From Micavibrio_A sp041655955 (GTDB lineage: Bacteria; Pseudomonadota; Alphaproteobacteria; Micavibrionales; Micavibrionaceae): DNA of 64,000 nucleotides. The stretch spans positions 372,001 through 436,000 of the forward strand of contig JBBAEN010000001.1 of NCBI GenBank assembly GCA_041655955.1, read 5' to 3'. Shown piece by piece: positions 34,786 to 44,117 of this stretch. The notes beneath the pieces were generated by a model, which did no database searches, was not told where the DNA came from, and saw only the letters and a program-made list of their open reading frames with translations. Each line of letters starts with the position of its first letter. Position 1 is the stretch's first letter. The translations under genes and the position numbers were made by a program.

Positions 34786-35433
34786 CTAGCCAAGAAATTC
34801 CATAAGCGCCGTCTTTAATCCGGCCATATCCGTGACGACATAAGCGGGCTTATATTGTTCTATCAAGGCGTCGCTGCGCGGATCTGTGCGAATGAAGGCC
34901 ACAGGGCATCCCGCCTCCAACCCGCATCCCAAATCGCTTTCCATGTCCCCGACATAGATCACGCCCTCAAGCAAAGGCTTTGCCGGATGCATCGCCAGGG
35001 CATGCAGCAAAGGCGCACCGGAAGGCTTGTCCTTAGGAGCAATTCCCGCCCCGTTCCGCACAGGAAAATATTTCTCCCACCCCAGATGCGCTATCTCCCT
35101 TTGCAGGAATTCATGGGTTTTATTGCTGACGACCCCCATCGGAACATTACGCGCAAGCAGGGTCTCAAGAAGATCTTCCGCCCCGTCCATTACTTTCAGC
35201 GCCTGAAGATGGTGCGCATGGATATAATCCGCAAGCACGGCACGCGCTTCTTCCGACCTGTCCCCATACAGGCGCGGATAAAGCTCCCGCGAGGAATAGA
35301 CGATTGCCTGCATATATTCCTCACGGCTCCAGGGAGCATGCCCCATATATCTGCGCACATGGTTATGCGCCGCGAATAAAAGGGGAAGGCTGTCAACCAG
35401 CGTCCCGTCCCAATCAAAAAATACGGATTTCAC
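34786..35433 (-). CDS. HAD family phosphatase (phosphoglycolate phosphatase-like)
   Basis: A 215-residue HAD hydrolase of the Gph type. Motif I is FFDWDGTLVDS, motif II VVSNKT, motif III K at PKDKPSGAPL, and motif IV YVGDMESDLGCGLEAGC. The start is GTG 35433, six bases after the ntrX stop. The substrate is uncertain. The gene sits between ntrX and hfq, where other alphaproteobacteria often have a different gene such as trkA. Confidence 0.88.
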   Translation of the reverse strand: MKSVFFDWDGTLVDSLPLLFAAHNHVRRYMGHAPWSREEYMQAIVYSSRELYPRLYGDRSEEARAVLADYIHAHHLQALKVMDGAEDLLETLLARNVPMGVVSNKTHEFLQREIAHLGWEKYFPVRNGAGIAPKDKPSGAPLLHALAMHPAKPLLEGVIYVGDMESDLGCGLEAGCPVAFIRTDPRSDALIEQYKPAYVVTDMAGLKTALMEFLG

Positions 35434-35439
35434 GATAGG

Positions 35440-36894
35440 TTATGACCCTGTTTTCTTTAGCTCTACGGATGGTGTGGGTGTGGACGCGGGCGCAGCCCCT
35501 TCCGCATCCGCCCGCTCGCCATTCGAGAGTTCAAGCGTCTTCAGCTTCCTATGCAGGGCCGAACGCTCCATGCCGACATAGGTGGCTGTTTTGGAAATAT
35601 TGCCGCCAAAGCGCGCAAGCTGGCGCTCAAGATAATCGCGCTCGAACGCCTCGCGCGCCTCGCGGAGCGGGTAAGTCAAATAATCCTGCATAGCCGCCGC
35701 CCTGCTTTCGCCGGAAGAAGGGACGTCGCCCGTAATTTCCGGCGGCAGATCCTTTTTCTCGATAACGGCTTTCTCGCCGTTATTCCCGCCGCCCATAATC
35801 ATTACCCATTCAATGACATTCCTCAGCTGGCGGACATTGCCCGGCCAGTCATAGCCCTGAAGCGCGATTAGGGCGCTTTGGCCCAAAGGGCGCTCTTTCT
35901 GGCCGGACTGGTGCGAATAGAGCCTGATAAAATGTTCGGCAAGGGCCGGAATATCTTCAAGCCTTTGCCTCAGCGGCGGAAGCGCAATCGGCACGACATT
36001 GAGCCTGTAATAAAGATCCTCGCGGAAATGGCCCGCCTTGATGGCTTCCGCAATATTATGCGCGGTCGTGGACACCACGCGCACATCGACCTGCACAGGC
36101 TCGCGTCCATTCAGGCGGGTGAATTTCTGATCTTGCAATACGCGGACAATCCGCCCCTGCGTTTCAAGCGGCATATCGCAAATTTCGTCAAGAAGGAGTG
36201 TCCCCCCATTGGCCTGTTCCAAAACGCCTTGCCGGACACCGCGCGGATCCTCTATGCCGAATAGCTCCTCATCAAGCCGTTCAGGATTCAAGATAGCGCA
36301 ATTCAGCGCCATAAAGGGCATATCCTTGCGCGGTGACAGCGCATGAAGCATGCGCGCGGCAACCTCCTTGCCGACGCCCGCCTCTCCCGTAAACATCACG
36401 CGGCTATTCGTCCCCGCGGCCTTTTCAAGCGCCTGCATAACGGCAGCGACCGAAGAAGAGCGGCCAATCATTTCAACCGGTGCGGCGCGGCGTTCTTTCA
36501 GGGCCTCGTTCTCTTTTTTCAAGCGGACGATTTCCATGGCCCGCTCGATCATCAATAGCAGGCGGTCGGATTTAAACGGTTTTTCGATAAAATCATAAGC
36601 GCCTATCTTGATGGCCGATACGGCTGTTTCAATCGTTCCATGCCCCGAGATCATGATGACCGGCATCAGGGGATATTTGCTTTTGACGTTTTTAAGGATT
36701 TCCATCCCGTCATCCGCGCTCCCCTGAAGCCAGATGTCGAGGATCATGAGATCGGGGGCGCGTTCCTCAATTTCCGCATAGGCCGCAGCAGAGCCGTCCG
36801 CCTGCCGCGTGCCATAGCCCTCATCTTCCAGAATGCCTTTAATAAGCTTTCTAATATCATTTTCATCGTCAACGATAAGAATATCTATGCTCAT
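35440..36894 (-). CDS. ntrX: NtrC-family response regulator NtrX
   Basis: A 484-residue regulator. The receiver domain is at 1-120 (phosphoacceptor DIWLQG with D near residue 53), the AAA+ domain at about 140-370 with TGEAGVGKEVAARM, and a C-terminal Fis-type HTH (GGNISKTATYVGMERSALHRKLK). The sigma-54 contact loop GAFTGA is missing: ELFGIEDPRGVRQG takes the place of the longer ELFG...GAFTGA. So it should not activate sigma-54 in the classic way. It pairs with NtrY upstream. An ATG is used at 36894. Confidence 0.94.
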   Translation of the reverse strand: MSIDILIVDDENDIRKLIKGILEDEGYGTRQADGSAAAYAEIEERAPDLMILDIWLQGSADDGMEILKNVKSKYPLMPVIMISGHGTIETAVSAIKIGAYDFIEKPFKSDRLLLMIERAMEIVRLKKENEALKERRAAPVEMIGRSSSVAAVMQALEKAAGTNSRVMFTGEAGVGKEVAARMLHALSPRKDMPFMALNCAILNPERLDEELFGIEDPRGVRQGVLEQANGGTLLLDEICDMPLETQGRIVRVLQDQKFTRLNGREPVQVDVRVVSTTAHNIAEAIKAGHFREDLYYRLNVVPIALPPLRQRLEDIPALAEHFIRLYSHQSGQKERPLGQSALIALQGYDWPGNVRQLRNVIEWVMIMGGGNNGEKAVIEKKDLPPEITGDVPSSGESRAAAMQDYLTYPLREAREAFERDYLERQLARFGGNISKTATYVGMERSALHRKLKTLELSNGERADAEGAAPASTPTPSVELKKTGS

Positions 36895-36922
36895 ATCCCC
36901 GTTTATATCCTACGCTAAATTA

Positions 36923-39271
36923 TTATGCCGCTTGGTGCGTTGCCGCCTCTTCACGAAGAGGCAAGGCCAGACCGACGGAAGCCCCGCCGAGATCTTCCCA
37001 TTCCTTCATGGATTTCAACCATGCCGGCGCACCCATCATTAAACGCCCGTGATGATCTTCCATAATTTTCTTCACAATAGCAAGCCCCAGCCCCGTACCA
37101 CGCACCTTATGGGTGATATAAGGCTCCGTCAGGCGTGCCGCCTCCTCCCCTTTGGGAAGGCCCAACCCACTATCAACAACGAACACGGCGCAATGTTCCC
37201 TCTCCGGGTCGAATGTAATCATAATATTCATGCGCCTGTCTTGTTCCTTATCATGGATCTTGTCATGGATGGAATCGACCGCATTCTGGATAAGGTTCGT
37301 CAGGGCTTGGCGGATTTGCTGGGCATCGCACATAACGGCGGCTTCGCCGCATAAATCAATCACCTTAAAATCAATGTCCGTATGCGCCTCTATCTGAAGC
37401 GCCAGCGTCTGGCGTATATGAAGAGGCAGATTCTCTTCTTCCATTTTCGGTTCCGGCATCCGCGCAAAATCGGAAAACTCGCTAACCATGCGGCCTATAT
37501 CGCCGACATGGTTGATGATCGTATCCGTGCATTCCGCGAATGTTGCGGGGTCGCTGGTAATTTCTTTCATGTATTTGCGCTTGAGCCGCTCGGCGGAAAG
37601 CTGGATGGGCGTCAGCGGGTTTTTAATCTCATGGGCAATCCGGCGCGCGACATCCGCCCATGCAGAAACGCGCTGGGCCGATTGCAGGTCGGTAATATCG
37701 TCAAAGGTCAGAACCGCGCCTTTTATATCATCGTCGGCGCTTTCAATCGCGATACGGACAAGCAAGGCGCGGCGCGTCATATCACGGGCAAGATAGGGGA
37801 TTTCACCTTGGGTAATCTTGCCCGGCTTCGCCTGCGCCTGGGCGAACAGGACGGCGGCATCGGGGATGATTTCGGCAAGCTTTGCGCCGGTCAGCTTTTC
37901 TTCCGCAATCCCGAACATCTCGGCGGCCGTTGTGTTGACAAGAACAATGCGCCCGCCTTCGTCAACGCCGACAATCCCCGCCGTTGCACCTTCGAGGACG
38001 GCTTCGGTAAAGCGGCGGCGCTGGTCAAGCTGGCGGTTCGCATTCATGACCTGATTGCGCTGCTCTTCAATTTGCATCGTCATCCGGTTGAAAGATTGCG
38101 CCAGGTGATCGAATTCATCAATCTGCCCGCCTTCGGCAACGCGCGCGCTTAGATCCCCGGCGCGCACGCGGTCGGCTACAGAAATAAGATTGCCGATAGG
38201 CAGCACAAGCTGGCGGGCGAGGATGATCCCGAACCATGTTGCCGCGAGCAGGAACATTATGGCCACGACAATGAATATCAATGTAATCGTGATCATCATG
38301 CCGGAATTTTTCTGATCCAGCGTTGAATAGGCGCTAGTGGCCTCACGGGTTTTATCAATTTGGGATAAAACCGCAGGATCGACCATCCGCCCCACGAAAA
38401 GATAAGCATCGGCAAAATTATTCAGCTTCACGAGCGCCCTGACACGGTCTTCATAGCGGCCCGTCATCAGGACGACTTCGCCGTCCCGCGCCTGCTCCAG
38501 CAGCATCATCGGAAGATTTTCAAAAGTCAGCGTGAATGTCAGGCCGGTACGGGCAAGGATCTTCCCGCTGCTGTCGAACATCATCGCCTCTGCAAGATTG
38601 CGGATGAAGGACTGGGTTTCGAGATAGCCGTTGAATTTTTCACGATCCTCGTAATAAAGCGCAGACTGGCGATCCAGATCGTTCGCCATGGCGAGGACAT
38701 CCGCGCGGATAACCTGCTGGTGTTCCTCAAGATAGGCCTCGGCGACGATCTGCGCCGATTCAACGGCGGTGCGCACTTGCTGGGAAAACCATGACTGGAC
38801 GCCGAAATGAAAAAAGAAGGTTGAGAAAATAGCCATGATAATGGCCGGAGCCGCCGCCATAATCGAAAAAATAACGACAAGGCGGATATGCAGCTTCGAC
38901 CCCGGAAGCCCCCTCCTCCGGCTGCTGAGAATCTTCGCAAACCTGCGGGAAATCAGGCCTACCAGCAAAATCATAAAAATAAGGTCGAGATTGAGCAGCC
39001 ATATAACGGCGTTAGGGTCGTTGCCGAATGGCGGCGCTTCGGTAAGGGCCGCATAAGTCGCGAAACCGCTTGCCGTGATGGCGGCGAGCAATATGAGCGC
39101 GAGCTTGCCGCTCCATCCTTTTTTACGGAAGAAAGCCTGCCCCCATCTGCTAAAGATGCTGCGCCGGCGCCCCAACATGGCTTTTTCCATGGTTCGCCAA
39201 AAACCGCCTGCTTTCCTTTCGCGGGGGATCACGCGCTCATTTTCAACAATATGTTCGCTTTGGCTGGACAT
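36923..39271 (-). CDS. ntrY: Sensor histidine kinase NtrY
   Basis: A 782-residue membrane kinase. Three or four N-terminal membrane segments and a periplasmic or extracytoplasmic part come first, then another membrane helix and HAMP region, a PAS domain, the phosphoacceptor block VARRIAHEIKNPLTPIQLSA and an ATPase domain ending with GTGLGLAIVKKIMEDHHG. It senses nitrogen or redox state in studied species and phosphorylates NtrX, encoded 28 bases downstream. The start is set at ATG 39271, and a GTG at 39310 is also possible. It is divergent from ispDF. Confidence 0.94.
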   Translation of the reverse strand: MSSQSEHIVENERVIPRERKAGGFWRTMEKAMLGRRRSIFSRWGQAFFRKKGWSGKLALILLAAITASGFATYAALTEAPPFGNDPNAVIWLLNLDLIFMILLVGLISRRFAKILSSRRRGLPGSKLHIRLVVIFSIMAAAPAIIMAIFSTFFFHFGVQSWFSQQVRTAVESAQIVAEAYLEEHQQVIRADVLAMANDLDRQSALYYEDREKFNGYLETQSFIRNLAEAMMFDSSGKILARTGLTFTLTFENLPMMLLEQARDGEVVLMTGRYEDRVRALVKLNNFADAYLFVGRMVDPAVLSQIDKTREATSAYSTLDQKNSGMMITITLIFIVVAIMFLLAATWFGIILARQLVLPIGNLISVADRVRAGDLSARVAEGGQIDEFDHLAQSFNRMTMQIEEQRNQVMNANRQLDQRRRFTEAVLEGATAGIVGVDEGGRIVLVNTTAAEMFGIAEEKLTGAKLAEIIPDAAVLFAQAQAKPGKITQGEIPYLARDMTRRALLVRIAIESADDDIKGAVLTFDDITDLQSAQRVSAWADVARRIAHEIKNPLTPIQLSAERLKRKYMKEITSDPATFAECTDTIINHVGDIGRMVSEFSDFARMPEPKMEEENLPLHIRQTLALQIEAHTDIDFKVIDLCGEAAVMCDAQQIRQALTNLIQNAVDSIHDKIHDKEQDRRMNIMITFDPEREHCAVFVVDSGLGLPKGEEAARLTEPYITHKVRGTGLGLAIVKKIMEDHHGRLMMGAPAWLKSMKEWEDLGGASVGLALPLREEAATHQAA

Positions 39272-39341
39272 AGGCTGGAATTGACCTTTTTCGTTTTTAA
39301 GACTATCCACATTCTCTGGCCAAAACGCAAGAGAATAGAAT

Positions 39342-40508
39342 ATGTCAAACCCCGCCCTTCCCAGCTTTCATGTGCTGATTCCAGCCGCCGGAAACGGCAT
39401 CAGGACGGGGCTTTCCACGCCCAAGCAATATGCGAAGATCGGGGGGAAGGCTATTCTCCGCCATACGATTGAAAAATTCATTCCAATTCAGGGACTTAAA
39501 TCACTACGCGTGATTATCGACCCGGCCCATGAGGCACTCTATAAAGAGGCCGTAAACGGGCTTGATCTCCCGCCCCCTGCCTATGGCTCAGAAACAAGAA
39601 AACAAAGTATTTTTAATGGATTAAAGCTTTTTACTGATAATCTGGATGAAGAAATAATCCTGATCCATGACGCAGCGCGGCCCTTTGTAGAGGCCGGGTC
39701 GATTTACGCTCTTCTGGCGGCCATGGAAAAGGACAATGCGGCAACGCTTGTGTCCGCCGTTGCAGACACGCTGGTCGATCCTGCCTATAACCGCCTCGAC
39801 CGCGACAGGATCCGATCCGTTCAAACGCCGCAAGCCTTCCGGCTCGGCCTTATACGCAAGGCCCACGAACAATTCGCGGACGATAATAGCTTTACGGACG
39901 ATGCCGGGCTCATAGCCGCCATGGGCGGAAAGATCGCCTTTATAGCAGGCAGTCACGAAAATTTTAAAATCACAAGCGCTGGAGATATGGCCATGGCGGA
40001 AAAACTTTTGGCAGAGCGAACGGAAACGCGCACAGGATTAGGATATGACGTCCACGCATTCGATCCGGCCCCTGCCGATACTATCCGTCTTGGCGGCATC
40101 GATATTCCGCATGAGCGCAGACTGCTCGGCCATTCCGATGCGGATGTCGTTCTCCACGCCCTGACTGACGCCATTCTCGGCACGATTGGCGAAGGCGATA
40201 TCGGCCAGCTTTTCCCGCCATCCGACATGCAATGGAAAAATGCCGACAGCGCCGTTTTCCTGACCGAGGCGCTCCGCCTTTTGACGGAAAAAAACGGCAA
40301 GCTCATCCATGCCGACATTGTCCTTGTTGCGGAAGAACCGAAAATCGGCCCGCAAAGGGAAAGAATGCTGGAGCGTCTTTCCGCCTTGCTCGGCCTCACA
40401 AGGGGCCGCATCGGCCTTAAAGCGACGACATCTGAAAGATTGGGCTTTGTCGGAAAAGGCGAAGGCATTGCCTGTCACGCGGTTGTCAGCGTAACGCTTC
40501 CGGCATAG
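39342..40508 (+). CDS. ispDF: Bifunctional 2-C-methyl-D-erythritol 4-phosphate cytidylyltransferase / MECDP synthase
   Basis: A 388-residue fusion for the second and fifth steps of the MEP isoprenoid pathway. Residues 1-225 are IspD, with the N-terminal LIPAAGNGIRTG loop, and RSVQTPQAFRLGLIRKAHEQ. Residues 228-388 are IspF, with GLGYDVHAFDPAP (metal histidine), LLGHSDADVVLHALTDAILG and SERLGFVGKGEGI. Fused IspDF is typical of alpha- and epsilonproteobacteria. It is divergent from ntrY and is followed by pgpA after 11 bases. Confidence 0.96.
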   Translation: MSNPALPSFHVLIPAAGNGIRTGLSTPKQYAKIGGKAILRHTIEKFIPIQGLKSLRVIIDPAHEALYKEAVNGLDLPPPAYGSETRKQSIFNGLKLFTDNLDEEIILIHDAARPFVEAGSIYALLAAMEKDNAATLVSAVADTLVDPAYNRLDRDRIRSVQTPQAFRLGLIRKAHEQFADDNSFTDDAGLIAAMGGKIAFIAGSHENFKITSAGDMAMAEKLLAERTETRTGLGYDVHAFDPAPADTIRLGGIDIPHERRLLGHSDADVVLHALTDAILGTIGEGDIGQLFPPSDMQWKNADSAVFLTEALRLLTEKNGKLIHADIVLVAEEPKIGPQRERMLERLSALLGLTRGRIGLKATTSERLGFVGKGEGIACHAVVSVTLPA

Positions 40509-40519
40509 GCTCAACCCCC

Positions 40520-41029
40520 ATGAAGCTATTTTCCCCGCCCGCCCCCGAAATTATCCGCAAGCTGGATTTTAAAAATCCGGCGACATGGATCGCCACATGG
40601 TTCGGCTGCGGCCTTATGCATCCCGGCCCCGGCACATGGGGCACGCTGGGTGCGCTTCCCATCGGGCTTATCTTGTTAGTTCTGGGCGGAAAAGCGGCGC
40701 TTATTGCCGGAATTATCCTGATCATTCCTATCGGCCTCTGGGCATCGGCGCGGTTCGAGGCGATGGTCGAAACGCATGATAATTCCATGATTGTGATCGA
40801 TGAGGCCGCGGGGCTATGGATCACGCTGCTGGCCTGTACGCTTACACCGCTTTCTATTATTCTTTCCTTTGCCCTGTTCCGCTTTTTCGATATTCTTAAA
40901 CCTTGGCCAATCTCATGGTGCGATAAAAATATCGGCGGCGCTAAGGGCGTTATGTTCGACGATATCGCCGCCGGGTTATTTGCCGCCTTGACGCTTTTTT
41001 TACTGGAAACATATGCATTCACTGGTTGA
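40520..41029 (+). CDS. pgpA: Phosphatidylglycerophosphatase A
   Basis: A 169-residue membrane phosphatase that makes phosphatidylglycerol. It has the family start GCGLMHPGPGTWGTLGALP and the conserved IVIDEAAGLWITLL. Three or four hydrophobic helices are visible. ATG 40520 follows ispDF closely. The end overlaps cinA by 17 bases. Confidence 0.93.
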   Translation: MKLFSPPAPEIIRKLDFKNPATWIATWFGCGLMHPGPGTWGTLGALPIGLILLVLGGKAALIAGIILIIPIGLWASARFEAMVETHDNSMIVIDEAAGLWITLLACTLTPLSIILSFALFRFFDILKPWPISWCDKNIGGAKGVMFDDIAAGLFAALTLFLLETYAFTG

Positions 41030-41495
41030 AGAACTTTCGCTCCTCTTACAGGAAAACAACATGCGGCTGACCTGCGCAGAATCCTGCACAGGCGGCATGA
41101 TCGCGGCGGCGGTGACCGATCGCGCAGGCTCAAGCGCCCTCTTTGAACGCGGCTTCGTTACCTATTCCAATGAATCGAAAATCGAGGCGCTTGGCGTATC
41201 CTCATCCACCATAGAAACGCATGGCGCCGTATCCGAAGAAACGGCGGCTGAAATGGCGGCGGGCGCCCTCAAACATTCCCATGCGGATATCGCCGTTTCC
41301 GTTACGGGCATAGCGGGGCCGGGCGGCGGATCGGATGAAAAACCCGTCGGGCTTGTCTATATCGGCATCGCGCTTCAAAATAGAAATTCATCCATATTCA
41401 AACATATCTTTTCAGGCGATCGCGCTTCCATTCGCCAACAAACGCTGGAACAAGCCCTCCAGCACCTTATCGACACATTCGGCAGGCTCGCATGA
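41013..41495 (+). CDS. Nicotinamide-nucleotide amidase, CinA C-terminal type
   Basis: A 160-residue stand-alone CinA C-terminal domain (PncC type) that deamidates nicotinamide mononucleotide in NAD recycling. The conserved TCAESCTGGMIAAAVTDRAG and SVTGIAGPGGGSDEKPVGLV are present. The N-terminal MoaB-like domain of full CinA is absent. It overlaps pgpA at its start and the next gene by ATGA at its end. Confidence 0.93.
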   Translation: MHSLVEELSLLLQENNMRLTCAESCTGGMIAAAVTDRAGSSALFERGFVTYSNESKIEALGVSSSTIETHGAVSEETAAEMAAGALKHSHADIAVSVTGIAGPGGGSDEKPVGLVYIGIALQNRNSSIFKHIFSGDRASIRQQTLEQALQHLIDTFGRLA

Positions 41496-42406
41496 GCAAG
41501 GTTATTTTCGTTTCAAGCGCCGATAGCAATTATTTCCCGCTCCTCGCGGAGTTAGTGCATTCGATCCGCCGCCACCCCGAAAGCGCGGGCATGGATATCG
41601 GCATTTTAAACGCGGGTATGAACGAACGTGAACTGGATTACCTGCGCGCCCAAGGCTGCATCGTGAAAGAGGCTGAATGGCCGGTAAAATTCCCCGCATC
41701 GAAGATTAAGGGAAAAGACTATCTGAAATCTTGCATCTGCCGCCCCTTTCTTCCCGATTATTTTCCGGGTTATGAAACGATCTGCTGGATGGATGCCGAT
41801 ACATGGATCCAGAGATGGGATGTCATCCCGCAGTTTTTGGGCGCGGCGCAAAGCGGCAAAATCGCCCTGACAGCCCAAGCGGACAGATCCTCTCTGCGGC
41901 CTATACGCGTTCAATGGCTGGGGCCTTTCCCGCTGAAAGTAAAAGGCTTTTATATGGGCAACGCTCGCGGGGCTTTCGGCATGGGCATGGCCAAAAAGCT
42001 TATGCCCTACAGCCCCCTTCTTGCAGGCATGTTCGCGCTCCGCAGCGATGCACCGCACTGGAAACGCTGGCAGGAAATTCTTTTAAAGGCGCTTGAAAAA
42101 GGCAAGATCTTCACGGCGGAGCAGCTTTCGCTCGGCATTATGTGCTATCTTGAAAACTATCCCTACGACATCCTCCCCGGCTGGATGCACTGGCTTTGCA
42201 CTTACCCGACCCATTGGGACGAGCAATCGCAAATGTTTACGGAGCCGTTTACGCCGCATGAAAAACTCGGCGTCCTCCATCTTTCCGGCGTCGACAAGAT
42301 GCGCGAAGACCGCGAAGAAACTATGGAATTCCAGACAGCCGTGGGCGGCGTGACCAAGAAATCTTTTCGCTATCCTTATTTTGACGGCTCGAAGATTTTC
42401 GATTGA
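41492..42406 (+). CDS. GT8-like glycosyltransferase
   Basis: A 304-residue protein with a GT-A fold. The opening IFVSSADSNYFPLLAELVHS and the metal site CWMDADTWIQ (D-x-D) near residue 98 are like GT8 family transferases, but the similarity is loose. The late LGVLHLSGVDK holds a possible second metal histidine. It overlaps the amidase stop by ATGA, so it is probably translated with it, although the functions look unrelated. It is not close to the sugar locus. Confidence 0.65.
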   Translation: MSKVIFVSSADSNYFPLLAELVHSIRRHPESAGMDIGILNAGMNERELDYLRAQGCIVKEAEWPVKFPASKIKGKDYLKSCICRPFLPDYFPGYETICWMDADTWIQRWDVIPQFLGAAQSGKIALTAQADRSSLRPIRVQWLGPFPLKVKGFYMGNARGAFGMGMAKKLMPYSPLLAGMFALRSDAPHWKRWQEILLKALEKGKIFTAEQLSLGIMCYLENYPYDILPGWMHWLCTYPTHWDEQSQMFTEPFTPHEKLGVLHLSGVDKMREDREETMEFQTAVGGVTKKSFRYPYFDGSKIFD

Positions 42407-42419
42407 TCAGGTGCGGCTT

Positions 42420-42857
42420 TTACTGGCCGTATAAGTCCGCGGCCCTTGTCTCGAACGCGCTCACCATGCGCTTGACGACTTCATTGAAAAACATATTTGC
42501 GAGCGTTTGAAGCGCGATATTGTTGAATTCAAATTCAACGGAAAAATCTATAAGGCACGTATTATCGGGCTGGCGGATAAACTTCCATTTGTTTTTCAGG
42601 TTTTTCAGCGGCCCTTTCAGATATTCAATCGAAATTTCATCCGGCCTTGCGAGGATGACTTTTGACGAAAACCGCTCGCGGAACATTTTATAGCCGACAA
42701 CCAGATCGGCATAAAAAACAGAATCGCTTTCGCGCCTGTTGATACGGGACGCGATGCACCAGGGCGCGAATTCCTGATAGCTCGCGACGTCTGCTACCAG
42801 ATTGAACATCTGTTCCGGCGTATAGGGCAAATGCTTTTGTTCGATATGTTTCAACAT
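42420..42857 (-). CDS. RatA/COQ10-type START domain protein
   Basis: A 145-residue START-fold protein. The opening EQKHLPYTPEQMFNLVADVASYQEFAPWC and the end NMFFNEVVKRMVSAFETRA are the family signatures. In alphaproteobacteria it is usually annotated as a ubiquinone-binding COQ10-like protein; in E. coli the homologue RatA was described as blocking 70S formation. Which role applies is open. It lies nine bases downstream of lipA. Confidence 0.9.
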   Translation of the reverse strand: MLKHIEQKHLPYTPEQMFNLVADVASYQEFAPWCIASRINRRESDSVFYADLVVGYKMFRERFSSKVILARPDEISIEYLKGPLKNLKNKWKFIRQPDNTCLIDFSVEFEFNNIALQTLANMFFNEVVKRMVSAFETRAADLYGQ

Positions 42858-42866
42858 GGGGTGCGC

Positions 42867-43832
42867 CTATTCGGCGGCCATGCGTATAAGCTTTTCTTCC
42901 CGTGCGGCCTTCAACTTCATAAAATCTTCGCCCGCATGATAGGAAGAGCGCGTCAGCGGCGTCGCGGAAACCATCAAAAACCCTTTGGCCCGCGCCAGTT
43001 TTTCCAGTCCCGTGAATTCTTCCGGCGTCCAGAAATGCATCACCGGCGCATGTTTCGGTGTCGGCTGGAGATACTGGCCGATCGTGATGAAATCAATGTC
43101 CGCAGCGCGCATATCGTCCATGACCTGCGCAACCTCTTCCCGCGTTTCACCCAGCCCAACCATCAGGCCGGATTTGGTGAAGATGGACGGATCGACCTCT
43201 TTCACACGCTGTAACAGGCGAAGCGAGCGGAAATAGCGCGCGCCGGGGCGGATGGTCGGATAAAGCCTCGGCACGGTTTCAAGATTATGGTTGAAAACGT
43301 CAGGGCGCGCGCGAATGACCGCGTCGATATCCGCAATATTCCCGCGAAAATCGCCGGGCAGGATTTCAATGGTTGTTTGAGGGGCTTTAAATCGAATAGC
43401 GCCAATGGTTTTGACAAAATGCTCCGCGCCGGAATCCGTAAGGTCGTCACGGTCGACAGACGTTACCACTACATGCTTGAGGCTCATTTGCTCAACGGCG
43501 ACACCGACACGGAGCGGCTCGTACTTATCCAGCTCGTCCGGCTTACCCGTCGCGACATTGCAGAACGAACAGGCGCGGGTGCATACCTCGCCCATAATCA
43601 TAAAGGTCGCATGTTTCTTATCCCAGCATTCGCCGATATTCGGGCACCCCGCCTCTTCGCATACGGTGGTCAGCTTCAATCCCTTTACGAGATTGAGCGT
43701 TTCCGAATACACCTTCCCCTGCGGCGCCTTGACGCGGATCCAGTCCGGCTTCTTCCCCATCGGGCGGTCGGCGTTCTTTTGCTTTTCAGGATGCCGCTTT
43801 GCACGGTCAAGAAGGTCTGGGTTATAGGTCAT
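42867..43832 (-). CDS. lipA: Lipoyl synthase
   Basis: A 321-residue radical SAM enzyme that inserts two sulphur atoms into octanoyl groups to make lipoyl cofactor. The auxiliary cluster motif CEEAGCPNIGECW and the radical SAM CTRACSFCNVATG (CxxxCxxC) are clear, and the C-terminal SSYHAGE serine motif is present. ATG 43832 has AAAGGAAATC before it. It supplies lipoyl for PdhC, PdhB and other E2 proteins in the same neighbourhood. Confidence 0.97.
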   Translation of the reverse strand: MTYNPDLLDRAKRHPEKQKNADRPMGKKPDWIRVKAPQGKVYSETLNLVKGLKLTTVCEEAGCPNIGECWDKKHATFMIMGEVCTRACSFCNVATGKPDELDKYEPLRVGVAVEQMSLKHVVVTSVDRDDLTDSGAEHFVKTIGAIRFKAPQTTIEILPGDFRGNIADIDAVIRARPDVFNHNLETVPRLYPTIRPGARYFRSLRLLQRVKEVDPSIFTKSGLMVGLGETREEVAQVMDDMRAADIDFITIGQYLQPTPKHAPVMHFWTPEEFTGLEKLARAKGFLMVSATPLTRSSYHAGEDFMKLKAAREEKLIRMAAE

Positions 43833-43840
43833 GATTTCCT

Positions 43841-44059
43841 TTAGTTCATTCCCAATTCACGCACTGCTCGCTCGTGCCGTTGCAACTTAATACCCGCCAT
43901 CGTAGCAGTACCGGGATTTGTAAAAAGAGTGTACTCCTTTTGATCTTCCAATTCCTCAGCGGAAAGAATATCGCTTTTATTGACAGGCGCATTCAATGCC
44001 TTATCAAAAGCCGTATCTAACTTCGCTTTCCACTCTTCGAATGTTTCCATTTTCAACAT
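43841..44059 (-). CDS. Small protein of unknown function between lpd and lipA
   Basis: A 72-residue mostly acidic and helical protein (METFEEWKAKLDTAFDKALN). ATG 44059 has AAGGA nine bases upstream, so it is probably translated. I do not recognise a family. Codon use is a little more AT-rich than neighbours. It lies in the lpd-lipA gap on the same strand, eight bases upstream of lipA. Confidence 0.6.
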   Translation of the reverse strand: MLKMETFEEWKAKLDTAFDKALNAPVNKSDILSAEELEDQKEYTLFTNPGTATMAGIKLQRHERAVRELGMN

Positions 44060-44117
44060 AACGAAATATCCTTATACATAATCACAACAATGTAACAGCT
44101 TTCTGTTTGCGCGCAAA

